A stretch of DNA of 64,000 nt, taken from contig KN880432.1 in assembly GCA_000934385.1 (NCBI GenBank), positions 409,478 to 473,477 on the forward strand. Direction: 5' to 3'. The DNA comes from Cylindrobasidium torrendii FP15055 ss-10. Lineage: Eukaryota > Basidiomycota > Agaricomycetes > Agaricales > Physalacriaceae. Positions 37,131 through 49,014 of the stretch are shown here, one piece after another. The notes beneath the pieces were generated by a model. It had not been told where the DNA came from. It made no database searches and worked only from the letters and a program-made list of their open reading frames with translations. Position 1 is the stretch's first letter, and each line of letters opens with the position of its first letter. Made by a program: the position numbers and the translations under genes.

Positions 37131-38410
37131 TTACCACCCACGCGCCTTAAAATCAAAAAGGATGTCATTCACTGTCTCTGACATCGTCCTCTTGTTCAGA
37201 CCAAGCACCCTCTGCTCTAGCGCCGTATCATATGTGATCTTGGGCGTGATTCCTTTCCAAGCGCCCGGGCGACCTCTGTTCAGGTTGGCAGTGTCCACTG
37301 CAAAATGTCTTTGAGCCCCTCAGAAGATAGCTGCAATACACAAAACGCACCCCATTCTTGCCAAGTATAATGTGGCGTAGGTGCAGCAATTATGATGCGC
37401 TCCCCGCCAGCAGCTTCTCTCTCCAGCGAGCGTACATGTGCCTCGGCGATATCTCGAACGTCAACCCAACAACCGCCACTCTTCAGATATGCAGTCTCGT
37501 CCCAGCCATTATCTTGCTTCACAAGAGCGGTATAGAATGCAAACATGGAGGTATTGAGGTTCTCTGGCTTGTCCACTTCATGAATTGGAGGCTATATTTC
37601 GTCAGTGATAGATTCTGCGACGATGGTGATTGACGCACGCCAAGAACGAGAGGGGGGTTCAGAACAACCAAGTCCCAGCTCACTTCCGCCTTGTGCTCTT
37701 TCCAGAAATCCCAAGCAGCTGTGGCCTCTTTAGCAATCGCATCCCGATTTATACAGCACGAGAAGGATCACCTTTTTCTGCCAGCGACTTGGAAGCGCGG
37801 TACATGACCTGGGGGTCGCGCTCGCCCTCGTCGACTTCACGTTGGGACTGATAGTTGAAGTCCTTCTCGCTGAGCACCTGGTTTTCTTCCTTGACCTGGA
37901 ATACGGCGGCGCACGACGAGGTTACAACGATACGTTTCACTCCTTGTCTGCTGGACTTTAAGCCAATAGCCGTGAGTGTTTACATGACGAAATGTACCCA
38001 TACTTGAGTGCACTGTTTAGCATCCCGACCGTCCCTTTGATAGCAGGTTCAAAGAACTCGTGTGGTTCCTTCGCGCGGTAATGGAACGGGGACGCGGTAT
38101 GCTCAATGGCATCTACGCCCTTAACGGCTTCGTCGAAAGCGCCCTCCTGTAAATATAATCAGTTCCTCAGTACCGCAACTTACGGAATGCAAATAAAGAC
38201 CTTTGTGATATCGTCCACCATGGCTATTTCCAGCTTGTCTCCATATTTCTCAAACGTCTGAGTGAGGAACCTGGCCTTCTCAGCGTTGCGCACGGTACCG
38301 CGCACAGAGAACCCGCTCTCCAGAAGGCGGCGCACGACCCACATCGCAATATAGCCATTGGCGCCTGACACGAGCACCTTGGTGGAAGGGGAGGCGACAA
38401 GTGCAGGCAT
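37131..38410 (-). CDS. NAD(P)-dependent short-chain reductase, GRE2/dihydroflavonol reductase-like
   Basis: Extended SDR enzyme that likely reduces aldehydes or ketones with NADPH. The start at 38408-38410 gives MPALVASPSTKVLVSGANGY, with the nucleotide-binding motif VSGANGYIAMWVVRRLLESG (GxxGxxx type). RGTVRNAEKARFL follows the second strand, as in NADPH users. HTASPF is encoded near 38085. GVKRIVVTSSCAAVF holds the catalytic Ser and YRASKSLAEK the YxxxK pair. WVDVRDIAEAHVRSLEREAA is typical of the family. The last exon ends FDFKARGW with TAA at 37131-37133. About six exons. It could be methylglyoxal reductase-like; substrate unknown. Confidence 0.85.
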
Positions 38411-38460
38411 ACTTGAAGGTAGGATGTAAGATGTAAATTAACTAGGGCTAGAATGGTCCT

Positions 38461-38467
38461 TTTTATA
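38461..38467 (-). promoter_or_regulatory. TATA box of the GRE2-like gene
   Basis: TATAAAA on the minus strand, 50 bp before the start codon. Confidence 0.5.
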
Positions 38468-38606
38468 CGGTGTAGCTTGTCATTGTCAGCAAGACGTTTG
38501 ACTCAACGGGTTCTCCGAGAGAAGGTTTATCAATCATATCGAGTATTACTGTATGTAGGGAAACCATCAGTGATTCTGAATAGCAACAGTTAGGTCGGAT
38601 AATTGA

Positions 38607-39772
<1,166 letters not shown>

Positions 39773-40275
39773 CAGAGACTAGATTTTTGTACTGCTCGTA
39801 GAAAGAAAGGGATTAGATAAATATCGGAAAGTGCAGCCAGCGTCGTCGTGGCCAGTCCTCAGCAAAATGCTAGCCTTAGTAGCCTATGCCTAGGCATGTT
39901 CACGAGCCCATTGCATACTCCACTTTCTTTCAGTACGAGCCGAAGGATACCTTTACACAGCCAAAGTCCCCGAGACTCTAGCTGATTTCGCCGATATGGA
40001 GATAGGCATCGCACGGTGCATAACAAGTGGCCAGATATCGCGCCCCATTGCATCTATTATTTGTAGCGCACCTCTGACCACACCGTCTAATACAAGGTCA
40101 AAAGCGCTTCCGTCAACGAGTAAGAGAAAATAACAGTAGTCGGTGAAGGTAATAAAAGTATCGAAGCAAAAGGGTGCTTGCGGCAAGCTGGCCTACGTTT
40201 TCCGTTCGTAAAGAGAATCATGAAACATACAACACCACATCCTACACACCCACAACGGCATAGAGGTTCAGAGCT
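39773..40275. other. Convergent 3' region, about 500 bp
   Basis: No supported gene. A 77-codon minus-strand frame (39953-40186) has no recognised domain. Confidence 0.45.
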
Positions 40276-41081
<806 letters not shown>

Positions 41082-41394
41082 TGTTGAACAGAAGACGAGG
41101 CGGCGGGCGACAAAAACGGCGGGAGTTGGAGGTGGGAGACTAGGCGTGCTGTTGTTTGGTGTGCGCAAATAAAGGTCTATGTCGGGCCGATCCTTGCCTT
41201 TTATATGTGACTGCTCAGTCTTGCCACGTCGACGCCCACGGCACCGCCCACAGCTTCAGCGGTCACCACCAGAGTCAATCCCTCGTAGAAAAGACGTGGA
41301 GGTACGTGTGATGGATAGTATTTCAAAAACACAAAATTAGGGTAATTATGGAGGGAAAATCATTCAAATGTATGTGGCGTCATCCAAGAAAACT

Positions 41395-42056
41395 CTATTT
41401 CCTCATCGCGCGCCAGCGTATGTAGCTAGGATGAGTAGCGCTAGGTGCGTATTCACACATCTCGTAAAGCACCAGTTGCTCGTGGAAGTGAATTGGCACG
41501 TCTATTGTGTCGCGAGCTAGAATTTGAGGCGGTGAGCTACAAATCATGCAGTGCTGTGATGGCATTCCGCACCTTGCCTAACCGCATGCAGCGCATCTGA
41601 AGCTCTCATCCTCATCCGGCACATAACTTTCCGAGTGTTAGTATGTCATGCAAGCCTTAAGTATCAGCGAACGCACGGTAGGCCACTACGACGGCTGCAC
41701 TTCGACAGTTTCCTGTGTCGCAATGGACTAACACTGTCCCACCTCGCTCAATTGCATTGTAAATGTAACTGACTGCGTCGGGGAGCCAGATCAGAAGGTC
41801 TGTGCTGCTGTGGTTTTCAACCGGAATACGCTTGTGGCTCCAGCCCGACTCCCGCGCTTCCGCTGGGACGAGGTCGTTGCAGACAGACAAAATATGGGTA
41901 ATCCGATGGTCGGTCAGGCCCCGAGGCGCTCTCGCGGACTGGATACTACGCAGACGATGTGTTCAGTTGGCTACGCGAAGCACGCAAAACCCGCCGGGTC
42001 ACTCACTTGCCCAGGTACAGTCCGTCCATGATTCTGTGAGAATTGCGGCTTGCCAT
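41395..42056 (-). CDS. Dual-specificity protein phosphatase
   Basis: Cys-dependent DUSP that may act on phospho-Ser/Thr/Tyr. In-frame starts are at 42056 (MASRNSHRIMDGLYLG) and 42029 (MDGLYLG). The exons join to NIQSARAPRGLTDHRITHIL, SVCNDLVPAEARESG, and the catalytic loop TVLVHCDTGNCRSAAVVVAY, which is a complete HCX5R motif followed by SA. The third segment reads LMCRMRMRASDALHAVRQ, and a final exon ARDTIDVPIHFHEQLVLYEM ends in RWRAMRK with stop at 41395-41397. Four introns with GT-AG ends were traced. A helix resembling the DUSP general-acid region (PVENHSSTDLLIWLPDAVSY) precedes the active site. Small size suggests no targeting domain. Substrate unknown. Confidence 0.85.
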
Positions 42057-43834
42057 TACACTCTTGCGTCCGTTACAGATATGCTTGTCGAAGAGAAGCG
42101 GATGAGAGGAATAGTTCGTCAATTCTGTAGCGTTTTTCGACGGTGTCTTTTGTAGTCGAGGACGCTAATACTACTCGGATAGGCCGGCGACATCTATTTT
42201 GTTTGTGTCGGAGTGACGTCCCTCCGTTCAAGAGTGAAAAGGCGCGTAGGAAGACCTAAGGTATTGCCAGCTACTCAGTCATTCGCCGAGCTACTGCGCC
42301 AATTTCCGAGCCAATGGTCCATGCCATCGAGCGAGCTCCCATCCCCATCACCAAGACGTCTGTCGGGATTGATGATTTCTTACATACCAAGAAGACAATT
42401 AGGCTTAATCGCACGTCAAAGCTTAGCCGCGACTAGAAAATCGTCCTTTCCCTGTCATAACACGTCTTCTGGCCGTTGTTGCACACCTCCTATCGAGTCT
42501 AACCACGGACAAATGTTTTCAAAAAATCATTCGCAATAGGCACGCTCGAATACTGCGATTGCTTAAAAAGGATGCTGGGCCGCCGGATCGTGCATCATTT
42601 CCATTGTTCCTCATCGTCACTGTTGAGATCGCCCGGGTACCTCCCTCACCTTGTACCTTCATTCCGCTACAAGATACATATGCTGTTCCGGGAGCCATGG
42701 AATTGCGCTTGCGCAGGGCACATCTCAAGCACATCTATCCGCTGCTGAGGTATTGCAAAACATGAGTCATCACACATCCAAGAATGTTTAAATTTGCTTT
42801 GTCCTTCACAAGCGCGTCAACCGTCGACCCGGTTAGGTATTTTGTGTGAGCAGGTGGACAATATAGATTAGCCTGTCGAGGGATGTATCATGTTCTTGTA
42901 GCTCTTCGTCCATAACGGCTGTGATACAAACGTAGTACTTCAGTACACTCGCGGGCTCTTGACTGTACTCGCAAATAGACTGGTGAGATACCAGCAGCGC
43001 TAGCTTCCGCTTATCAACCGAGACCCAATGACTAGAGACGGAGCGATGACAAGAGCTTGACCAGTGTATGTGGAGTGATGAATTCAAAGGTCGGGAAACT
43101 ACCACACTTTTGGTGTATGTAAACCTACGGCAAGCTGCAAGTTCGCGGCCAGCGAAAGCATCTCAGAAAAAACAGTAGCTATAGTCTATCAAAGTCACTT
43201 AGAGTCACCATTCCGATGGTTTCGCGGAGGAGGAAAAGACAATTGACATGAACGCTGAATAAATAGTAGCCAGCAAGTCTTTCCCGAGTGGAATGAGGTG
43301 TCGGTGGTGAAAAAATGCTAAGGCGATACAGATACGACCAGTCCACTCGATGTGATTACAGCAATCATCCACGGTCACAGTCCCAGGCTCTGAATTCGAG
43401 TGGCACTGGAGTGTGAAACAAGGCCAACACATGTTTCAACCGCGCGTGGGTGCAACGTGCGCGGAAGTCGTTCCGCTGTTCCGAAAAATAAGGACTTGAT
43501 TCCGTCGATCGTGGTTGACGCCACTCAAAACTTGATGCCCCTCGTGTTCACCAGCCCGTTCCAAGCGCGCAGTCTAAGTATTCTTGCCCAGCATCCACAC
43601 CTATACCTTGAGCTTCTCTTTTCTTGTATCATCTAGGCGACCTCTGCTTGTACTCCACACGTGTCATCTCCGTGGTTACTGAGAGGGACAAGGGCATTTA
43701 CTTTCTCGGCGTGGCTTGGTTCTCCGACTCGTCATAAAAGCCTGCATCTCGCCTTACTGTTACATCACCACATAACTTGGACTCTTACCCCCATCATCTC
43801 ATCTTATACGTACTACTGTCTGCACCACTTCACC
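42057..43834. other. Longest gap, about 1.8 kb, no supported gene
   Basis: Two minus-strand frames (42833-43105 and 43205-43432) are open and lie close together, but I could not link them by introns or recognise a family. They may be remnants or chance. Confidence 0.4.
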
Positions 43835-44521
43835 ATGGGCTGGCTTGAGAAGATGGACAGTATCATTGTTTGGCCGTCCGATGTGCGTCCGCTGTCCTTC
43901 TCATTTTTCGGTATACTGACAGATATTCCAAAGTATCATTCGGACGGCACTTTGAGAAAGCGTCGTCTCCCATTCAAAGGGCATGGATGGAATAACAAGT
44001 GGAGGGGAACCTTCAGCGGTGATGAGGCGCAGCGCACCAGGGTGCGACTCATTTCCACAGCCCATGCTTTAATATGTTGACTCGGATTTCATTCTGCATA
44101 GGGTCTCAAAGAGATGGCTGCAGCAGAGAAGCGCAAGGCAGCCGAGAAACGCCGAGAGCAGAGGCGCAACGGCGGAGGGGGTTTCCTGGCCTCCCTCTTT
44201 GGGCGGAAAAAGCCACACAGACCCTCCGCCCATTCTAGCACTCGGCGGCCCGCCGGACAGCCTGTCAGGCGTCATACGACTCAGCGCAGTGGTCAGGGCG
44301 CCCGAGCTCAGCCTCATCGCCAACAATCTTCTCGCCCACACGCACCAGAACGTCAACAATCTCGTCGGCAGCCGCCAAAGCGCAGTCAAAGTGATCCCAA
44401 TGGTGGACGAAGTCCGCCTGGGCGTCCTCTCGTCCGGAGAGAAACGACGACTGGTCAGTCGAGGTCTCCCGCCAGGCGCGAGACGCCTGCCCGACCTGTG
44501 CGTCGTGCGACGCACCGGTAG
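43835..44521 (+). CDS. Small basic protein of unknown function
   Basis: Two exons, 43835-44041 and 44102-44521, join in phase 0 for about 208 residues. The N-terminal part (MGWLEKMDSIIVWPSDVRPL) is short and mixed. The second exon begins GLKEMAAAEKRKAAEKRREQ, a charged helix, then FLASLFGRKK and a long tail rich in Arg, Pro, Gln and Ser. The tail is low-complexity and probably disordered or nucleic-acid binding. A family was not recognised. In-phase splicing and a good acceptor (TGCATAG) support a real gene. Confidence 0.55.
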
Positions 44522-45430
44522 TAAACGTTTAAACATCAAGCCTTTTTGGGACCTATCTATTGTTTCCTATGCTAATGATTCACGCGGATGTACATACCAT
44601 ATATATCTTTCCCTTGTATTTACTTGCGCTTGGGCTAGTCAGTAGCAACGCGAGGCAGCTTCTTATTTTAATGCAGAGACCTGGCAGAGAGGAACCTTTA
44701 TGACAAGCAGATAAACTGTGTGCTGCAAGAGCTGAAAGACAGCGCGAAGGGAACGATTTGGCACAAGCAAATTGACTGCAAGTGCTTGGCGCGGATTTGT
44801 GTGTTGAGCCCGAGCGCTCATACTTATACATATAGATATCCTGAGCTCATCAGTTTGTAAACGTGTACAAGCAAAGCGAAGGTTCCAATGGTGGGTGTAC
44901 CGTCTACGGGCAAGGATGTTGACTGCGCGCGGCGTTCAACCCAAATCGAATCTCTTGCTTTGCATGTCGACCAAGGCCAGCGCAAGGTTATGGTTTTCGC
45001 GAGTACTTCCAGTGAACTTGAGATCCAACACCTGCCGGACCTTGCGCACCAAGTGACTTCAACTAGATGTCTCGCGACAGACCAGAAACGCAAATTTAGC
45101 TATCGAGTTCACTGATTTGAACAACAGCAACGGCTTGGCGCATTGCTCATGATCCTCTGATCATATACAACACCGATTCAAAGGATGAAAAAATACCAAA
45201 AGGGTTTATGGAGTTTGCCAGTAACCCCATTCGTCTCATAGACACTTTAGTCCTTCTGTGATCCGGAGCCTTTCCTGAGCAACAGTGTAACGGAGCCAAG
45301 CGTCAGCCCAACCCAGATTGGATGCAGAGGTCAAGGTCAGGTAGAGCAAGGACACTCCATACTGATACTCTTGCAGTCAGAAGAGCGGATATCCTCATAT
45401 AATCAGATGTGCCTAAAGATACATGGGCAA
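44522..45430. other. Convergent 3' region, about 900 bp
   Basis: No supported gene. A 90-codon minus frame (44824-45093) has no recognised domain. Confidence 0.45.
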
Positions 45431-46382
45431 CTAGGGGGCAGGGGTGGAATTGGCTGAAGCCTGTTGACCTGCGTCCTTACTTTTGTTTTTGTTTTTGTTC
45501 TTGCGCTTCTTGCGGCGTCTCTTCTTCTTGTCCGCATCGCCAGTGGCTGGTTCTGTTGCCGCTGTTGCATCGTCATCGTCACTTTCATCGTCGCCTTTTG
45601 GTGGCCCGTCGAGGTTGAGGACGTTGACGCTATTGGTAGATGAACTTGGAAGAGGTGCCGTGGTGAGTGAGAATTTCCTCTGAGCCGTTGGTGATGGAGG
45701 CGCTATTTGAGATGAGCGACGATGCAAGCGTATATTTGATGACTTACCCATGAGCAGGTCGCCAGGTTTCGCTGCCTCATGAGAGGTGATAGACGGCTTG
45801 CTTTCCTCGCTAGGCTTGGAAGGTGGGGGTGGCATTGCAAATGGGTTTGGCTTCGCAGGGCTTGGTGGACCGTTCGTGACGAACTTCAACGCTCCTTGGG
45901 AGCGCGGGGGCAGAGATACCGAAACCTCCAGGTTTTTCTTGCCTTTCTTTGCGAATGGGTCTGCGCGCGCCTTCTTGTGAATGGCTCCTGCCCGACTTTC
46001 TTCTTCATCTGAGGATTCTGGATCTTGGCGTGTTGCAAGTGGGGGTCGCTCATCGTCACGCGGACGTTTCTTGCCTATCAGGCGGCCCTTGAGTTTGTTA
46101 GCCTCTCGCGAGGAGGTTGCGGCGGTTTCTGAGACGGATGCGCCTACGCCCAGCCTAGATTACTCAAACAGCATTGAGAAAGAGGGGAGCACACAGAAGA
46201 TAGACGCGGTACTTCGACGGAAGCTTCATTTGGGATAGAACATCCTGCTCTAGCTTGTTTATTGTAGAGCTAGGCCCCTTGGTAGTTGGAAACCAAGTAG
46301 ACACCAGGTTGTCGGCGAAGGCCATTGAAAGATCTATATTAGCCTGGAGCGTATCCAAGTCTATTTCCTCGGTACTAGTCAT
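45431..46382 (-). CDS. Fungal DUF3245-type protein
   Basis: The start at 46380-46382 gives MTSTEEIDLDTLQANIDLSM, followed by AFADNLVSTWFPTT, the short helical N-terminal signature of the family. A phase-compatible intron near 46155-46205 leads to EANKLKGRLIGKKRPRDDER. The middle is basic and Pro-rich (PPSPAKPNPFAMPPPPSKPS). After another intron near 45700-45750 the C terminus reads FSLTTAPLPSSS, then alternates acidic (DDESDDDDATAA) and Lys-rich (DKKKRRRKKRKNKNKNKSKD) stretches, consistent with a nucleolar or nuclear protein. Function is not established. It is divergent from the SIP1-like gene with 111 bp between starts. Confidence 0.65.
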
Positions 46383-46493
46383 CCTTTTCAGCGCATAGAT
46401 AGTGTGAGGAGTAACCAAGATGTTGATGGCTTAAGACGAAGAAACTTTTGGATCGGAGTTTGCCGACAGTACCTCTCTTGCCTGTTGTCCGTC

Positions 46494-47615
46494 ATGTCAC
46501 TCAAACGTTCCCGCGCAGCCTACGAGAAGGACGATGAAAAGCCTACAATGGGAAGGCAAATTCTCCCGGTCGCCAACCTGCCTGGGAACTACGACGGGGA
46601 GCCTATGGACGGCCTCGAATATCTCTTCATGGTTAGGTGTGTCTTCCAGTCATTCGCCTCGTGCCGTACACTGATCTCGGATAGACGCGATGCTAGAAAA
46701 TTGCCGGATTTTACAAGGGTGACGAATCCATTTGCTACAAAGTCCCCCGTGCTGGCTCCTGTCGCCCAGGATTTCAAGAAACCCAGTCATCCTTCACTCC
46801 CATCCGTTGAATGGCGTGCCACTCTCTTGAACCGATTTCGTCACATACAGAGAGTGCGTCAGCAAGTGTGCGCATGTATCCTGTATCCTGATTGCCATTT
46901 CAGTACAGCTTCGTGCCCAGCTCGACGGATGTCCAACTACCCTACACCCGTCTTATGCCTCCGCAGAAAGAACGCGACTTATGGTGGTCATTTCTGTCGG
47001 GAAGACCTGAATCCGACTGGAATCCTCCCAAGAAGCCGCGCAAAATCAAGCGCGTTCCACAGGCCAAACCAGTAGAAATTCCTGCTGAAGAAGAAGCACA
47101 CGATGCCACGGCCGGAGAAGCGCCGCCCTCAGAACCCGTCAAGGTAGTACCCAGAGCGCTAACCCCAACCTTGTTGCAGCACATAGATTCCGTACGCACT
47201 TTTGCCTGCGTCTCTACACCCCTTTCTGACATGTTTATAGCCTAGAGCACTTCATCTGCTCATGTACTTTGCGCACTGGATAGACATCCACCTGGAAAAC
47301 GACGGCAAGCCATTTCCGCGCATCGCTGACGTGCATGGCCAATGGATATTCTTCTTACTGACACGAGTTGACGATCTGCTATCCGGCGACGAGGTCGCAA
47401 TGCTTCGGAGCCTTGCTCGAGGATGTCTTGGCCTACTGAAAGCAATGCATAACGAGGCCCAGCCAGAGGAGGGAAAGATCAGTCGAGCGTCGTGTTGGAT
47501 CATAATTTCTGCAATCATTGGCATTTGGAAACAAGAGGACCTCTGGATGGATGCAGAGGACACACTCAGATCTCTCGTTGTGGAGGTAGGGAGTGAATCA
47601 CAAGCAGATACATAG
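46494..47615 (+). CDS. Gemin2/SIP1-like protein (SMN-interacting family)
   Basis: Gemin2 family proteins take part in spliceosomal snRNP assembly. ATG 46494 gives MSLKRSRAAYEKDDEKPTMG, and GEPMDGLEYLFMV continues after a short intron as RRDARKLPDFTRV; the pattern EYL-x2-VR-x2-A-x2-LP is the N-terminal SIP1 signature. W-containing segments follow: SVEWRATLLNRFRHIQR, and YSFVPSSTDVQLPYTRLMP. A basic linker (KKPRKIKRVPQAK) precedes the helical end, LMYFAHWIDIHLENDGKPFP and TRVDDLLSGDEVAMLRSLAR. The stop used here is at 47613-47615. A GTAGGG donor at 47586 and a CTAG acceptor near 47671 could instead add a hydrophobic last exon ending at about 47819. The family call is moderate. Confidence 0.65.
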
Positions 47616-47933
47616 CACGTGTATACTTTTTGAATGCAATGGTAACTTGCAAACATTGCTTTTCGTCTAGCTGGTTCTCGCCTTCAAGTTCATCATGCAT
47701 CCTCCCTGCATCCTCCTGTTCGTTGCTGTGCTCGATCTCCCGTCAATCGATTCCGTCTCGGTCTGGCAGGTCCGGCTTCTGCGGGCGGTCTACACCGTGT
47801 TGACACTCTTTGTGCCTTGAATGCCATTTTCTATATAACCCAGCCGCCAAACTAATACGCCGTTCATCTGTTCTTTCCTTTTCACGCCCACCAGAAGCAT
47901 TTTTCTTCTCCCTTTCTGATAATTCTTGCCATA
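47616..47933. other. Intergenic, about 320 bp
   Basis: Promoter region of the KNH-like gene (TATATAA at 47833-47839). May contain an alternative last exon of the SIP1-like gene. Confidence 0.45.
47833..47839 (+). promoter_or_regulatory. Candidate TATA box of the KNH-like gene
   Basis: TATATAA 95 bp before the start codon at 47934, followed by a pyrimidine-rich stretch. Confidence 0.4.
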
Positions 47934-48665
47934 ATGCACGCCGTTTCTTTCCTGCTCGCCCTTGCTGCCTCGGCGGCTGCCTACAAGGTCACTTCTCCCG
48001 CTGAGGATGATATCTGGAAGACTGGAAGCGATAACACGTACGCGAACGATACACCTCGCCACGCTTATCCAAGGCCCAGACTGACTCTTTGTGCAGCCTC
48101 AAGTGGGACATGGTTTCCTCTGACCGTGGCAACTTCAGCGTCTTCTTGACCAACCAGGTGCGTCCCCTGAGGCAGTAATCCTACAATAACTAAGGTATAT
48201 ACGTGCCATAGGACCGTTCTATCCTCCCAGAAAACAATGTCGTTCTCAATGACTACGTCGAAGGAAGCGCTGGTTCTGTCGTCGTGACCGCGCCCCAAGG
48301 TGGATGGCCATCAGGAAAAGGCTTCCGCCTCAACCTCTGCCAGGATAAGGACCATCCTGAATCCATCCTTGCCCAGTCCGAGGAATTCGAGCTTGAAAAG
48401 TCCGCCAGCTCAAGTACATCCGCCGGCAGTTCGTCCACAACTGCCAGGACGTGCGTCGCCGTTCATTCTAACTTGAGTGTGTGCTAATTCCGCGTGTAGG
48501 TCTGCCACTGGCACTGGTTCCCAGAGCCAGGACGCGAGCGCGACTGGATCCTCTTCCGACTCCGCTGCGTCCGCTTCAACCACTCCCGACGGCGCAATGT
48601 CCATCACCCTTACACACACTGGCATTTTCGCTGCCCTTGCCGCCGTTGTCGCGATGCTGGCTTAA
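47934..48665 (+). CDS. Kre9/KNH-like Ser/Thr-rich GPI-anchored protein
   Basis: Secreted cell-wall or membrane protein. ATG 47934 opens a signal peptide, MHAVSFLLALAASAAAYKVT, followed by the Ig-like Kre9/KNH N-terminal domain: SPAEDDIWKTGSDNTLKWDM (joined across an intron), VSSDRGNFSVFLTNQ and DRSILPENNVVLNDYVEGSA. GWPSGKGFRLNLCQDKDHPE ends the domain. A Ser/Thr-rich linker leads to ITLTHTGIFAALAAVVAMLA, a hydrophobic GPI-attachment tail at the very C terminus. Four exons, with introns near 48038-48094, 48158-48211 and 48449-48499. Family members are abundant in Agaricomycetes; a role in beta-glucan or wall organisation is inferred. Confidence 0.82.
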
Positions 48666-49014
48666 ATTATCACACCACAGACTTTAGACACCTTGTTGTG
48701 TCTTCACCTCTACACTACAGTTTACCGTTTAACTTAGAACGCCTCGTTCGGACATCGCCGTTAGACTTCTGAGTACTTGAGTCTTCGTACTTATTAGTAT
48801 TACATGTCAATCGTTACTTCTATGCATTCACTCATGCGGTCCATTCCACCGCGTGGCTATCTATACGCATAAGGAGTCCCACCTCCAGACTAGACTTTCT
48901 GAGCAATTATCAATGCGGTATCCATTCACTTTCTAGTTCAAAACCTGTCGCGACTTGACATGAAAACAATTCTGGGTGTGCATGCGAGTGTCCACAACTT
49001 TCGTGATGTACAAG
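48666..49014. other. Convergent 3' region, about 350 bp
   Basis: Between the KNH-like and SEC15 3' ends; no gene seen. Confidence 0.5.
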
